A stretch of 64,000 bases of DNA from Mesorhizobium wenxiniae. GTDB lineage: Bacteria > Pseudomonadota > Alphaproteobacteria > Rhizobiales > Rhizobiaceae. The stretch covers positions 620,001-684,000 of the forward strand of contig NZ_NPKH01000020.1 of assembly GCF_002284535.1 (NCBI RefSeq), given 5' to 3'. Below, one piece after another: positions 33,312 to 44,600 of the stretch. The notes beneath the pieces are model-generated. The model saw nothing but the letters and a program-made list of their open reading frames with translations. It ran no database searches and was not told the DNA's origin. Made by a program: the position numbers and the translations under genes. Numbering within the stretch: the stretch's first letter is position 1; the number at the start of each line of letters is the position of its first letter.

Positions 33312-36224
33312 ATGCTGACCAAGCGCAAGAGCGGTCAGGCGAACCGCACAAGATTGCACACGCTGATGGGAACGGTCGCCTCCGCTCCCATCGACCGGCG
33401 AACCTTCCTTCGCCGTTCCGGTCTCGTGGCCGGCGGGATGGCTGTAATCGGGTCGTTCCAGCTCGGCACCGTTCAAAAGGCGGCGGCCATCAGTCCGCCG
33501 CAGCCGGGCGAGCCCATCGAGCTCAAGAAAAGCGTCTGCACCCATTGCGCGGTCGGCTGCACCGTTACCGCCGAAGTCCAGAACGGGGTTTGGACCGGTC
33601 AGGAGCCTTCGTGGGACAGCCCGATCAACCGTGGCTCCCATTGCGCCAAGGGAGCAAGCGTACGCGAGCTCGTACACAGCGACCGCCGACTGAAATACCC
33701 GATGAAGCTCACCGCCGGGCAGTGGGAGCGGGTCTCCTGGGACGACGCGATCAATGGGATTGGCGACAAACTGCTCGAGATCCGTGAAAAGTCCGGCCCG
33801 GAATCCGTCTACTGGATGGGGTCAGCCAAGTTTTCCAACGAAGGCACCTATCTCTTCCGCAAGCTCGCTGCCCTGTGGGGAACAAACAATCAGGACCACC
33901 AGGCCCGCATCTGTCATTCGACGACCGTCGCCGGCGTAGCCAACACCTGGGGCTACGGCGCGATGACGAACTCCTTCAACGATATTCGCAATTCAAAGAC
34001 CATGATCATCATGGGCGGCAACCCGGCTGAGGCGCATCCGATAGCGATGCAGCATCTGCTGGAAGGCAAGGAACTCAACAAGGCCAATCTGATCGTCATC
34101 GATCCCCGTTTCACGCGCACCGCCGCCCATGCGACCGAGTATGTCCGGTTCCGGTCCGGCACTGATATAGCGCTCCTGTGGGGCATGCTTTGGCACATCT
34201 TCGAGAACGGCTGGGAGGACAAGGAATTCATCGCGCAGCGCGTCTACGGGATGGATGAGGTCCGCAAGGAAGTCGAGAAGTACACGCCAGAGGAGGTGGA
34301 GCAGATCACCGGCGTGCCTGGGGACCAGGTGAAGCTCGTCGCCGAGCTGTTCGCCACGCAGAAGCCGTCGACGATGATCTGGTGCATGGGCCAGACACAC
34401 CACACGGTTGGTACCGCCAATACGCGCGCGAGCTGCATCCTGTGTCTTGCCACCGGCAATGTCGGCAAGCCGGGTACTGGCGCGAACATCTTCCGGGGCC
34501 ATGACAATGTACAGGGCGCGACGGATATCGGGCTCGATGTGGTCACCCTGCCCTTCTATTACGGGTTGACGGAAGGCGCCTGGAAGCATTGGTCTCGCGT
34601 CTGGGAGATCCCCTACGAGGACCTGCTGAGCCAGTTCGACTCGAAGGAAGCCATGGAAACCCCGGGCATACCGCTGACAAGGTGGTTCGATTCCGTCTCG
34701 CTGCCCAAGGACAAGATAGGGCAGCGCGACAGCATTCGTGCTATGTTCATTCAGGGCCACGCCAGCAACAGTATCGCTCGTATTCCGGAATCGATGAAGG
34801 GCCTGACAGGCCTGGAATTGCTTGTTGTCGCCGATCCCCATCCCACGACCTGGGCATCACTGGCGGTCGAAGCGGGGCGTCAGGACAACACTTATCTCTT
34901 GCCTGTCTGTACGCAGTTCGAGACGTCAGGCTCGCGCGTCGCCTCAAATCGGGCCATCCAGTGGGGCGAGCAGATCGTCAAGCCGAGCTTCGAGCAGAAG
35001 GACGACTACCAGGTCATCTATCTCTTGTCGAAGAAGCTCGGGCTTGCCGACAAGATGTTCAAGAAAATAGCCGTCGAGGGAGACCGGCCGGTGCCGGAGG
35101 AGGTGCTGCGCGAGATGAACCGCGGGAGCTGGTCAACGGGCTATTGCGGTCAGTCGCCGGAGCGCCTCAAGGCGCATATGAAGAACCAGCACAAGTTCGA
35201 CCTGGTGACGATGCGGGCTCCGAAGGATGATCCCGAGGTCGGTGGCGACTATTACGGCCTGCCTTGGCCATGTTGGGGCAAGCCGGAGATCCGCCACCCG
35301 GGTACGGCCAATCTTTACAGCACCGGCCTGCATGTCATGGACGGCGGTAGCCCGTTCCGCGCCCGCTTCGGCGTCGAACGCAACGGCAAGACCCTCCTGG
35401 CGGAAGGTTCGTACACGCAAGGCTCGGAACTCACCGACGGCTATCCGGAGTTCACCATGGCCGTGCTTAAGAAACTCGGCTGGGACAAGGATCTGACGGC
35501 GGAAGAACTCGCCGTGATCGAAACGATCGGCGACGACATCAACAAGGTCTCGTGGTCGACAGACCTGTCAGGCGGCATCCAGCGCGTCGTACTCAGCCAT
35601 GGCTGCCATCCCTACGGCAACGGCAAAGCTCGCGCACTAGCGTGGAACCTGCCCGACCCAGTGCCGATCCATCGCGAGCCGATCTACTCGCCGAAGGTGG
35701 ACCTGGTCGCAAAATATCCGACCTATCCCGACGCCACACAGTTCCGACTGCCGAACATAGGGTTCAGCGTGCAGCAGGCGGCGGTGGAAAAGGGGATCGC
35801 CAAGACGTTCCCACTGATCCTGACTAGCGGCCGGCTCGTCGAATACGAAGGCGGGGGCGAGGAAACGCGGTCGAACAGATGGCTGGCCGAGCTGCAGCAG
35901 GAGATGTTCGTTGAGATCAACCCGGCCGATGCGTCCGAACGCGGCATCGGCGATGGAACCTGGGTTTGGGTGAATGGTGCGGAGAACAACTCGAGGGCGC
36001 GGGTGAAGGCGCTGGTCACGGAGCGCGTCGGCCGGGGCGTCGCTTTCATGCCCTTCCACTTTGGCGGCTGGTTCCAGGGTAAGGATCTGCGGGCTCACTA
36101 TCCGCAGGGCTCCGATCCATATGTTCTGGGAGAGAGCGCCAATAGCATCACCACCTACGGCTACGACCCGGTGACGGGCATGCAGGAGCCGAAGTGCACG
36201 CTCTGCCAAATCGTAGCGGCGTGA
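33312..36224 (+). CDS. fdhA: Periplasmic formate dehydrogenase, alpha subunit
   Basis: This 970-residue catalytic subunit is exported by Tat (DRRTFLRRSGLVAGG). A [4Fe-4S] motif starts the mature domain (CTHCAVGCTVTAEVQNGVW ... SHCAKGASVRE). The bis-MGD metal ligand is Cys in ARICHSTTVAGVANTWGYG, the position of Sec in E. coli FdnG. GAMTNSFNDI follows, as in the FdnG/FdoG branch. The C-terminal MGD domain includes VAFMPFHFGGWFQGKDL. It forms a complex with FdhB and FdhC, oxidising formate in the periplasm and sending electrons to quinone. Resembles FDH3 of M. extorquens. Confidence 0.93.
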   Translation: MLTKRKSGQANRTRLHTLMGTVASAPIDRRTFLRRSGLVAGGMAVIGSFQLGTVQKAAAISPPQPGEPIELKKSVCTHCAVGCTVTAEVQNGVWTGQEPSWDSPINRGSHCAKGASVRELVHSDRRLKYPMKLTAGQWERVSWDDAINGIGDKLLEIREKSGPESVYWMGSAKFSNEGTYLFRKLAALWGTNNQDHQARICHSTTVAGVANTWGYGAMTNSFNDIRNSKTMIIMGGNPAEAHPIAMQHLLEGKELNKANLIVIDPRFTRTAAHATEYVRFRSGTDIALLWGMLWHIFENGWEDKEFIAQRVYGMDEVRKEVEKYTPEEVEQITGVPGDQVKLVAELFATQKPSTMIWCMGQTHHTVGTANTRASCILCLATGNVGKPGTGANIFRGHDNVQGATDIGLDVVTLPFYYGLTEGAWKHWSRVWEIPYEDLLSQFDSKEAMETPGIPLTRWFDSVSLPKDKIGQRDSIRAMFIQGHASNSIARIPESMKGLTGLELLVVADPHPTTWASLAVEAGRQDNTYLLPVCTQFETSGSRVASNRAIQWGEQIVKPSFEQKDDYQVIYLLSKKLGLADKMFKKIAVEGDRPVPEEVLREMNRGSWSTGYCGQSPERLKAHMKNQHKFDLVTMRAPKDDPEVGGDYYGLPWPCWGKPEIRHPGTANLYSTGLHVMDGGSPFRARFGVERNGKTLLAEGSYTQGSELTDGYPEFTMAVLKKLGWDKDLTAEELAVIETIGDDINKVSWSTDLSGGIQRVVLSHGCHPYGNGKARALAWNLPDPVPIHREPIYSPKVDLVAKYPTYPDATQFRLPNIGFSVQQAAVEKGIAKTFPLILTSGRLVEYEGGGEETRSNRWLAELQQEMFVEINPADASERGIGDGTWVWVNGAENNSRARVKALVTERVGRGVAFMPFHFGGWFQGKDLRAHYPQGSDPYVLGESANSITTYGYDPVTGMQEPKCTLCQIVAA

Positions 36225-36239
36225 ACGGGAGGAACAGAA

Positions 36240-36836
36240 ATGGCCCGGATGAAATTCCTTTGCGACGCTGATCGTTGCATCGAGTGCAATGCCTGCGTCA
36301 CCGCCTGCAAGAACGAGCACGACGTGCCTTGGGGCATCAACCGCCGCCGCGTCGTCACCATCAATGACGGCAAGCCCGGCGAACGCTCCGTCTCGATGGC
36401 GTGCATGCATTGCACCGACGCGCCCTGCGCGGCGGTCTGTCCGGTCGACTGCTTCTATACCACGGCGGACGCGGTGGTGCTCCACTCCAAGGATCTGTGC
36501 ATCGGATGCGGCTATTGCTTCTACGCCTGCCCATTCGGCGCGCCGCAATATCCTCGTGTGGGCAACTTCGGTTCGCGCGGCAAGATGGACAAATGCACCT
36601 TCTGCGCCGCCGGCCCGGAAGAGGATTCCACCGAAATTGAATATGCCAAATACGGAGCCAACCGGCTGGCCGAAGGCAAGCTGCCGCTTTGCGCCGAAAT
36701 GTGTTCAACCAAGTCGCTCCTGGCCGGCGACGGGGAGATCATCGCGGCGATCTACAAGGAGCGTGTAACGCAGCGTGGCTATGGTTCGGGAGCCTGGGGC
36801 TGGCAGACGGCCTATCGAGAAACAATCAATGTCTAG
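36240..36836 (+). CDS. fdhB: Formate dehydrogenase iron-sulfur beta subunit
   Basis: A 198-residue ferredoxin-like subunit that wires FdhA to the cytochrome b subunit. Four [4Fe-4S] sites can be read: CIECNACVTACKNEH, CMHCTDAPCAAVCPVDC, CIGCGYCFYACPFGAPQ, and a last one using CTFC and a distant Cys in CAEMCSTKSLL. GGGAGGAA lies just before the ATG. It has no signal peptide and probably leaves the cell with FdhA by hitchhiking on its Tat signal. It is shorter than E. coli FdnH and lacks the C-terminal membrane helix. Confidence 0.92.
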   Translation: MARMKFLCDADRCIECNACVTACKNEHDVPWGINRRRVVTINDGKPGERSVSMACMHCTDAPCAAVCPVDCFYTTADAVVLHSKDLCIGCGYCFYACPFGAPQYPRVGNFGSRGKMDKCTFCAAGPEEDSTEIEYAKYGANRLAEGKLPLCAEMCSTKSLLAGDGEIIAAIYKERVTQRGYGSGAWGWQTAYRETINV

Positions 36837-36889
36837 GAGGTAGTCGGGCTCGTCCCGCGCGCAACGGAGCTATTACGGAGGACGGAAAA

Positions 36890-37906
36890 ATGCCGGACAA
36901 CTGGCTTGGTCGAGCGACGCCGCAGGCTATCGCAGCGTTCATGACACTCACGCTGCTGGTCGCAGCGCCTGTCTACGCGCAAGCCCCATCCGGGAGCAAC
37001 CCGACCGCCCAGGCTGTGAGCGAACGGCAGCTTCTTGATGAGCTGCAAAAGATCGAGGGGCGCGTCACCCTGCCCAATACAGCCGCCGGCTTGCTCGAGC
37101 AACCGCAAGGCCGCGATTACCGCACCTTCCACGAGGGCTGGCTGCCGTGGATCGGCGGCATCGCGATTCTCGGCATTTTGCTGCTGCTGGCGCTGTTCTA
37201 TTTCTACAGGGGCCGCATCCGCACACTGGCGCCCGAATCGAGCGTAAGGATTTTGCGCTTCGGTGCTCTGGAGCGGCTAACCCACTGGATGACTGCCACG
37301 GCGTTCATCATCCTAGCCATCACCGGCCTGAACTTTATCTTCGGCAAGCGTCTGCTGATGCCGCTGATCGGGGCCGATGCATTTTCAACCTGGTCGATTT
37401 GGGCGAAATACGCCCACGACTTCGTCGCGTGGGCGTTTATGCTCGGCATATTAGTCATGCTGGTGACATGGGCCTGGGACAACCTTCCGGATCGCCATGA
37501 CGCTCATTGGCTCAGAGTCGGCGGCGGCTTTTTCGACAAAACCAACAGGACGCATCCGCCGGCCGGACGTTTCAATACCGGCCAGAAGCTCATCTTCTGG
37601 GCCGTCGTCCTGGGCGGAATTGCGATGTCGATATCGGGCATATTCATGCTGTTTCCGTTCGCATTCGCCGACATAAACGGCATGCAGACGGCCCAGTATA
37701 TTCATGCGACTGTGGGCATAATTCTGATCGCTGTTCTTATCGCTCACATTTATATCGGCACGCTCGGGATGGAAGGCGCCTATGAAGCAATGGGTTCGGG
37801 CACGGTCGATATGAACTGGGCGAAGGAGCATCATAGCCTTTGGGTTGAAGGGCAGGAGGCGAAAGGTACAATACAGCCCCGCTCGGCGGCCGAAGCGGCC
37901 GAATAG
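36890..37906 (+). CDS. fdhC: Formate dehydrogenase cytochrome b gamma subunit
   Basis: An inner-membrane protein of about 338 residues. The ATG at 36890 is preceded by a GGAGG and gives a hydrophobic leader (AAFMTLTLLVAAPVYAQA), a periplasmic stretch and then five membrane helices starting at LPWIGGIAILGILLLLALFY. Haem b ligands are likely the His in RLTHWMTA, YAHDFVAWAF and the last helix HATVGIILIAVLIAHIYIG. It carries electrons from FdhB to the quinone pool. It is longer than E. coli FdnI because of the leader and N-terminal region, a form common in Rhizobiales. Confidence 0.88.
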   Translation: MPDNWLGRATPQAIAAFMTLTLLVAAPVYAQAPSGSNPTAQAVSERQLLDELQKIEGRVTLPNTAAGLLEQPQGRDYRTFHEGWLPWIGGIAILGILLLLALFYFYRGRIRTLAPESSVRILRFGALERLTHWMTATAFIILAITGLNFIFGKRLLMPLIGADAFSTWSIWAKYAHDFVAWAFMLGILVMLVTWAWDNLPDRHDAHWLRVGGGFFDKTNRTHPPAGRFNTGQKLIFWAVVLGGIAMSISGIFMLFPFAFADINGMQTAQYIHATVGIILIAVLIAHIYIGTLGMEGAYEAMGSGTVDMNWAKEHHSLWVEGQEAKGTIQPRSAAEAAE

Positions 37907-37924
37907 TGCTTCTGCGCAAAACCG

Positions 37925-37953
37925 AAATGCGCGGGCCCTTGGTCCGGGCATTT
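37925..37953 (+). terminator. Possible terminator after the FDH operon
   Basis: AAATGC and GCATTT flank GC-rich sequence that can pair with two or three mismatches around a TTGG loop, about 20 bp after fdhC. The T tract is short. It is a weak intrinsic-terminator candidate. Confidence 0.3.
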
Positions 37954-38021
37954 CTTGGCATCCTCGTTGGGCTTTCATTGCGCGAGGCGGTGCCTTCGAA
38001 CCCACGTCAACGAGCGAAGGG

Positions 38022-38243
38022 CTAGGAAGGCGTCTCCTCCCCGCCCGCGGCTGCGGTGGAGTTGTCGCCCGGCTCGCCCGTCCAGTTTTGACCAACCAGA
38101 TTGTGTCCCGGATCGCCCACGCGAGTGCTCTCGCTGCTGTAAACCTGCCATGCTGGCTGTTGCTGCTGCGCGCTCAGAAGAAAATAGCCCGCCCCGAGCG
38201 CAATTGCGATCGAAACGACAATTCCGGTCAAGATCATACCCAT
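38022..38243 (-). CDS. Small single-span membrane protein
   Basis: About 73 residues from an ATG at 38243; one at 38264 is also in frame. MILTGIVVSIAIALGAGYFL is one membrane segment, followed by a Gln-rich stretch and a polar tail with VGDPGHNLVGQNWTGEPGD. No family is recognised. It lies on the strand opposite the FDH operon, 45 bp after the next small envelope gene, and the two may be co-transcribed. Confidence 0.55.
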   Translation of the reverse strand: MGMILTGIVVSIAIALGAGYFLLSAQQQQPAWQVYSSESTRVGDPGHNLVGQNWTGEPGDNSTAAAGGEETPS

Positions 38244-38288
38244 CCCGCCTTCTCCCTTTCTCACCTGCTCAAAGTCGCAGTCATGCTC

Positions 38289-38954
38289 TCATTTCGGCGT
38301 CTGCGTCTGCTGCGCTGGATCCTGCCCCGTCGCAGGTGGATTGCCAGATCCGGATGACTGGGGGACCTCACCGGATTTTTGCTGAAACTGCAGGTCGAGC
38401 GCCGCCAGTGAAAGCAACGGCGGCGGCATGGCGACGCCGGCCACTCTCATTTGCCGCGCGGTCTTCTGACATTGTGCAATGTCATTGGCGGCGGCCAGTT
38501 CCTCCGCTTTCGCGACATCTATCACGGAATCCTTGGGGGTGCTCGACGTATCGGAGGGGGGCAACGGCGCGGCCCTGCTTTCCTTCTGGGGCGCGTTCGT
38601 GGCCGATCCGCTGGCCACCTTCTCCTTGTTCGGTTGTGGAGAGTCGCTGGCAACTCCAGATTGCCCCGTAATTTTCTGCGCCGAGCCCGTCTCCGGCTTG
38701 GCGGGCGCGGCTGCGCTGCTAGTAGATGTGCCAGCTTGCTGAGCCGGGGCAGCAGCGGTCGGGGTAGCCGCTTCGGCAGGCGCCTTCATGAAGGCGAGGA
38801 GCTCTTGGCAGAGATTTGCGGGCCCGCCTGCCTGCTGGGCAACAGGCATAGCAGTGTCGGCTGCTGGAGCCGTACCCTCGGGGGCAGTGCTCGTCTGCGC
38901 CAGCGATGTTGACGCCGACAGCACGACGATTCCTGCGAGAACCATTTCTTTCAT
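38289..38954 (-). CDS. Secreted Ala/Pro/Thr-rich protein, unknown
   Basis: A 221-residue protein with a signal peptide (MVLAGIVVLSASTSLAQ). The middle 120 residues are of low complexity, rich in Ala, Pro, Ser and Thr, and probably disordered. The C-terminal part has AEELAAANDIAQCQKTARQM, and another Cys lies in NLCQELLAFM, so a disulphide is possible. The function is not recognised. Confidence 0.6.
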   Translation of the reverse strand: MKEMVLAGIVVLSASTSLAQTSTAPEGTAPAADTAMPVAQQAGGPANLCQELLAFMKAPAEAATPTAAAPAQQAGTSTSSAAAPAKPETGSAQKITGQSGVASDSPQPNKEKVASGSATNAPQKESRAAPLPPSDTSSTPKDSVIDVAKAEELAAANDIAQCQKTARQMRVAGVAMPPPLLSLAALDLQFQQKSGEVPQSSGSGNPPATGQDPAQQTQTPK

Positions 38955-40446
38955 CGCTTTGCTCCTTCCCTAATGAAAGTCACCCGCTTGGCTGACAACA
39001 TAACGCCGGAGGGTGCCCGAACGATCCATGGACTTGCAAGGCCTAACCTGCCCCGCAATTCGGCCGCGGTCTCGCCGGCGGCCTTCATGGATTTTGGCCC
39101 AACGAATGCACCCCGCCCCCGCAGCAGAACCTGAAACGCGGCGTTACGGCGACCTTTCGGACCTGAGAAAGCCGACATGTGCTAACGTTCTGTCGATATC
39201 GTGATGGGCGACGCCGATCAGCGGCAGTCGAGCTACCGCCTGCTCACGCCCCGAATGGGATCTTGATCAACGTCGCCAAGGTATCGCGGCAGGGCCTAAG
39301 CAATGATCGAATCGCCTGTCTCGGTGCCGGTTGATCTGTGGCCGCCGGCCACCACGACCAGGTCCTGACGCCCGTCCGCACCCTGGGAAGTAAAGGGAGT
39401 TGCCCTGTCCGCCGGCCGTAGTAAACAGCGACGCCGACCAGGTCATCGTCGCCAAGCTGGGAACCATCATCCAGGAGCGCTGCCGGCTATTTCGTACGTG
39501 AGCGGAGGCCTCGAAAGTCCACAGATTCGCAGCCTGGTCTGCGAGATTCTAGAGGGTGGCGAGGCCGCCTTTCGAGACGATCCGAGGCCGCGACCGCTTT
39601 CTCCACTGGGTACAAGCATGCCATTAGCAAGGAGATCGATGGTTGCTATCGCGGCCGTCTAGTGTCGCAGTCCGACATGTTCTCGCTTGTTGGCTTTTCT
39701 AGCTCGTCTAATATTCGCGTCGATGACTCGTCTGTTTCGTCAGCTGGCCAACTTCTTCAGAATTGCTTTCATGGACGCCAAGCAAGTAAGACCAAGCAGC
39801 GTCACCGACGCCATGCCGTATGGCAGGTTTGCCGGCATAGGCATTGGGGTCGCGGTAGCGTCACTTCTCTAATTGCAGAGTGCATCCTTCACGATTGTCA
39901 CGCCACAGCAGCACGCTTCCGATAAGGTGCTTGACCGGTTCGACCTCACCCTCGTTCGCGCCATACATGCGCGCTTATCGACGATCTTTTTTCCAAACTG
40001 CAGGAGAGACGAGCGGACGTGCGGTTGTCACGTCCAAGTGCTATGCGGGTGGTGCAATAGAGTTTCGGAGTGTCGCAAACGTCCAATCTGCCGATTTCAT
40101 CGAAGCCTATATCGCCGCCTATAACCGCAGGATGAGAAGCAGGTCGGACCTCTATGCGAGAGCGGCCCTGTTCCTCCCGACAGAACCGCCGCACGTCGGG
40201 ATGCGCAATGGCTCGTCAGATCCGCTTTAGCTCGAGCGCATGGCGATGCCTAAGCAGCGGATAAACGCGAGATGTGCGTTCGCGCTCCCCGGTTAGCCGC
40301 TTCGTTGTCAAGGTTGATGATGTTCGATGTTTGTTCTATAGCAAGCTGTCGGTTGTGGTGGTCAGTTCAAAAAATTGATTTGTGCGGCACACCCGCTGCC
40401 TAGATGTTACGGACTTCGCATAAAGGGCCGATTACGAGGGGTAACC
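38955..40446. other. 1.5-kb stretch without a supported gene
   Basis: Several short open frames are present. One of 116 codons at 39880-40230 and one reading VNSDADQVIVAKLGTIIQER near 39420 look somewhat protein-like, but neither has a family match or a clear start. The stretch looks like degraded sequence. The promoter of the RND operon should lie in its last 100 bp. Confidence 0.45.
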
Positions 40447-41658
40447 ATGGTTCACACTGCACGCCTCCGCCACGATTCTCTGGCCGCCCCCTCCAGCAGA
40501 AACGTCCCTGCAAAATGGCTCGCCGCCGCGGCCTTCGCGGCGATCGGCTTGCTCGCGGCCCCGGCCGCACAGGCGCAAGAAGCGCCTCCCGCGCCCGTCG
40601 TCACGGTAGCCAAGCCGCTGGTGCGCGATATCGTCGAGGACGATGAGTTCGTCGGCCGTTTCGAAGCCGTCGACCAGGTTTCGCTGCGCTCCCGCGTCGG
40701 CGGCTATCTCGACCGGGTCCATTTCCAGGACGGTACGCTGGTCAAGCAGGGCGACCTCCTGTTCACCATCGACCAGCGGCCGTTCAAGGCGGCGCTGAAC
40801 CAGGCGCAGGCGCAGGTCGACTCGGCCAAGACCCTGGTCGAATTCAGCAAGATGCAGTTCGAGCGCGCCGAGACCCTGTCGCGCGAAGGCAACATACCGG
40901 TTTCGACACTGGACGACCGCCGCCGCGAATATCTCGCCGCCCAAGCGCAACTGGACGGCGCGGAGGCGGCACTTGAAAACGCAAGTCTCGATCTCGAATT
41001 CACCGAGATCAAGGCGCCGTTTTCCGGCCGGGTCGACCGCCGGCTCATCTCGCCGGGCAATCTGGTGCAGGCCGACCAGACCGTGCTGACCACCATCGTC
41101 TCGATCGACCCGATCGACTTCTATTTCGACATCGATGAGCGGACCTACTTCGCTTATGCGCGCGACGCCCGCGAGCGCGGCGGCGTCATGCAGGAGGGCG
41201 CCGGCGGCGTCGATGTTGTCGTCCGTGTCGCCGACCGTGATGAAGCGACGTTCAAGGGCAAGCTCGACTTCGCCGAGAACCGTCTGGACGAAGCTACCGG
41301 CACGATGCGGGCCAGGGCGCGCTTCGACAACAAGGACGGCGTGCTGCAGCCGGGCATGTTCGGCCGCATCAACGTGCCCGGCTCGCTGCCGCATCCGGGC
41401 GTGCTTCTGCCTGACGAGGCGATCGGCGCCGACCAGAACCGCCGCATCGTCTTCGTTGTCGACGAGGCAGGCCTGATCTCGGCCAAGCCGGTCCGCACCG
41501 GCCCGCGCATCGACGGCTATCGCGTTATCCGCGAGGGCCTCACCGGCGAAGAGACCGTGGTAGTCAACGGGCTGGTGCGAGTGCGGCCGGGCGTCACCGT
41601 CAAGTCCGAGATGACCACGTTGCCGCCCAAGGTTGAAGCCGAAGGGCAGACGCAATGA
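40447..41658 (+). CDS. RND efflux periplasmic adaptor (AcrA/MexA type)
   Basis: A membrane fusion protein of about 403 residues, with signal peptide WLAAAAFAAIGLLAAPAAQA. The biotinyl-lipoyl and hairpin parts read VSLRSRVGGYLDRVHFQDGT and FTIDQRPFKAALNQAQAQVD; the beta-barrel part includes IKAPFSGRVDRRLISPGNLV. The ATG at 40447 was chosen for the signal peptide. It overlaps the pump gene by 4 bp. It connects the inner-membrane pump to an outer-membrane channel, whose gene is not in the window. Confidence 0.9.
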   Translation: MVHTARLRHDSLAAPSSRNVPAKWLAAAAFAAIGLLAAPAAQAQEAPPAPVVTVAKPLVRDIVEDDEFVGRFEAVDQVSLRSRVGGYLDRVHFQDGTLVKQGDLLFTIDQRPFKAALNQAQAQVDSAKTLVEFSKMQFERAETLSREGNIPVSTLDDRRREYLAAQAQLDGAEAALENASLDLEFTEIKAPFSGRVDRRLISPGNLVQADQTVLTTIVSIDPIDFYFDIDERTYFAYARDARERGGVMQEGAGGVDVVVRVADRDEATFKGKLDFAENRLDEATGTMRARARFDNKDGVLQPGMFGRINVPGSLPHPGVLLPDEAIGADQNRRIVFVVDEAGLISAKPVRTGPRIDGYRVIREGLTGEETVVVNGLVRVRPGVTVKSEMTTLPPKVEAEGQTQ

Positions 41659-44600
41659 ACTTCGCCCATTTCTTCGTCAACCGCCCGATCTTCGCGGTGG
41701 TGCTGTCGATCGTGCTCGTGCTCGTCGGCGGCATCGCCTATACGCAGCTTCCGGTCGCCCAATATCCCGAAATCGCGCCACCGACCATCGTGGTGCGCGC
41801 CTCCTATCCGGGCGCCGACGCCGAGACGGTCGCCGCGACCGTGGCGACGCCGATCGAACAGGAAATCAACGGCGTCGAGCACATGCTCTACATGTCGTCC
41901 TATTCCTCCGGCGAAGGCTCGATGTCGCTCACCATCACCTTCCGCCCCGGCACCGATCTCGACGCGGCGCAGGTGCTGGTCCAGAACCGCGTCTCGATCG
42001 CCGAAGCGCGCCTGCCGGAAGAGGTGCGCCGGCTCGGCATCACCACGGCGAAAAGTTCGCCCGACCTGATGATGGTCATCCATATGCTGTCGCCCGACGA
42101 CACATATGATCAGCTCTACGTCTCGAATTATGCGCGTTCGCGCGTGCGCGACGTCCTGCTGAGGCTGGACGGCGTCGGCGACGTGCAGATCTTCGGCGAG
42201 CGCGAATATTCGCTGCGCGTCTGGCTCGACCCGGAAAAGCTGTCCGCCTACGGCATGACCGCAGGCGACGTAGTCCAGGCGCTGCGCGACCAGAACGTCC
42301 AGGTGTCGGGCGGCTCGATCGGCGCGCCGCCGATTGGCGACGGCTCGGCCTTCCAGTATACGGTCACCACGCAAGGGCGCTTCGAAGACGCGCGCGACTT
42401 CCGCTACGTTATAGTCAAGTCGACCAAGGACGGCCGCTTGATCTCCCTGCAGGACGTGGCGCGCATAGAGCTCGGCGCCAGGGACTACGTCACCAATTCC
42501 TATCTCAACAACAAGGCGGCGGTGGCGCTCGGCATCTTCCAGCGGCCGGGCACCAATGCCTTGGCCTCGGCGGAAGAAATCCAGGAGACCATCGCGGAGC
42601 TTTCGGAGGATTTCCCGGAGGGGCTGGCCTACGAGATCATCTACAATCCAACCGAGTTCATCGCCGAATCTATCAACGAGGTCTATGTCACCATCGCCGA
42701 GGCGATCCTGCTGGTGGTGATCGTCATCATCGTGTTCCTGCAGTCGTGGCGCATGGCGATCGTGCCGATCGTGGCGATACCGGTCTCGCTGATCGGCACG
42801 CTTGCCGTGCTGCTCGCCTTCGGCTTCTCGCTCAACATGCTCACTCTGTTCGGGCTGGTGCTGGCGGTCGGCATCGTTGTCGACGACGCCATCGTGGTTG
42901 TGGAAAATATCGAGCGGAACATCCGGCTGGGGCTCGCTCCGCGCGCCGCTGCGCACAAGACCATGGATGAAGTGGGAAACGCGGTCCTCGCGATCTCGCT
43001 GGTGCTGATCTCCGTCTTCGTTCCGGCGGCTTTCATTCCCGGGATTTCCGGCCAGTTCTACCTGCAGTTCGCCATCACCATCGCGGTCTCCACCGCGATC
43101 TCCGCATTCAACTCGCTGACGCTTTCGCCGGCTCTCGCTGGCGTGCTTTTCAAGCCGCACAGCGAGGAACATTCGAACTTCTTCCTGGCAAGGTTCGGCC
43201 GCGCTCTGGCGAACGGGTTCAACAACGGGTTCGACAGGATGGCGGACGGCTATGCGTGGCTGGTGCACAGGCTGGTCGGCACGACTCTGGCGCTTGCCGC
43301 CATGCTGCTCCTCTTCGCAGGCCTGCTCTACGCGACCTATCACATGCTGCAGACGGTGCCGCGCGGCTTCATCCCGAACATGGACCAGGGGTATGCGATC
43401 GTCGTCGTGCAGTTGCCGGAGGGCTCTTCGCTCGCCCGAACGGACGCAGTCATCCAGAAGGCGTCGGATATCATCCGCGAGACGCCGGGTGTCGCCAACG
43501 CCGTCGCCTTCGCAGGATTCAACGGCGCGACATTCACCAACGCCAGCAATTCCGGCGTGATCTTCGCGCCATTCAAGAGCTTCGAGGAACGGCTCGAGAG
43601 CGGCGATACTTCCGACAAGATCATCGGCACGCTGTTTGGCAGCCTGCAAGGCATCCAGGAGGCCTTCATCATCGCGCTGCCGCCGCCGCCAGTGCGGGGC
43701 ATCGGCAACTCCGGCGGCTTCAAGATGATGCTCCAGGAGCGCAACAGCGCCGACATGCGGCCGATTCTGGCGCTGGCCAACGAAATCGCCGGCAAGGCCA
43801 ACCAGACGCCCGGGTTGATGGGCGTCTTCACCACCTTCTCGGCCTCCAGCCCGCAATTCTTCCTGGCGATCGACCGCGACAAGGCGCGGATGCTGAACGT
43901 GCCGATCCCCAACATCTTCGAGACGCTGTCGATCAATCTAGGCACCGCCTATGTCAACGATTTCAACGCCTTCGGTCGCGTCTACCAGGTGCGGGCGCAA
44001 GCCGACCAGGCTTTCCGCATCGATCGCGACGACATATTGAAGCTGAAGGTGCGCTCGGCGGCCGGCGACCTGGTGCCGCTCGGCACACTCGTCGAGATCC
44101 GCGACGTCACCGGTCCCTCGCTCGTGCAACGCTACAACATGTATGTCTCCGTGCCGCTTCAGGGCAATGCAGCGCCGGGTGTCGCCACGGGCACGGCGCT
44201 CGACCTGATGGAGGGGATCGCAGCCGAATCGCTGCCGCAGGGCACTTCCTTCGAATGGACTGAACTCGCCTTCCAGGAGCGGCAGACCGGCAACACGGCG
44301 GTCTTCATCTTCGGCCTGTCGGTTCTGTTCGTCTTTCTGGCGCTCGCCGCGCTATACGAAAGCTGGATTACGCCCTTCGCCATCGTGCTTATCGTCCCGC
44401 TCAGCGTGCTGGCCGCCCTCTTGGGCGTCGCCTTCCGCGGTCTCGACAACAACATCCTCGTGCAGATCGGGCTGATCGTGCTCATCGGCCTGGCGGCGAA
44501 GAACGCGATCCTGATCGTCGAGTTCGCGCGCCAAGGTGAGGAGCGCGGCCTTGACGCCGTCGAGGCGGCTGTCGAGGCCTGCCGGCTGCGGCTGCGGCCG

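Noticed and set aside
39880..40230. 116-codon open frame with SADFIEAYIAAYNRRMRSRS
   Set aside because: It has a faint transposase-like flavour, but no motif, start signal or family match.
41517..43856. Minus-strand open frame of nearly 780 codons
   Set aside because: It is antisense to the RND pump and its composition (Arg/Asp/His-rich, no motif) is that of a shadow.
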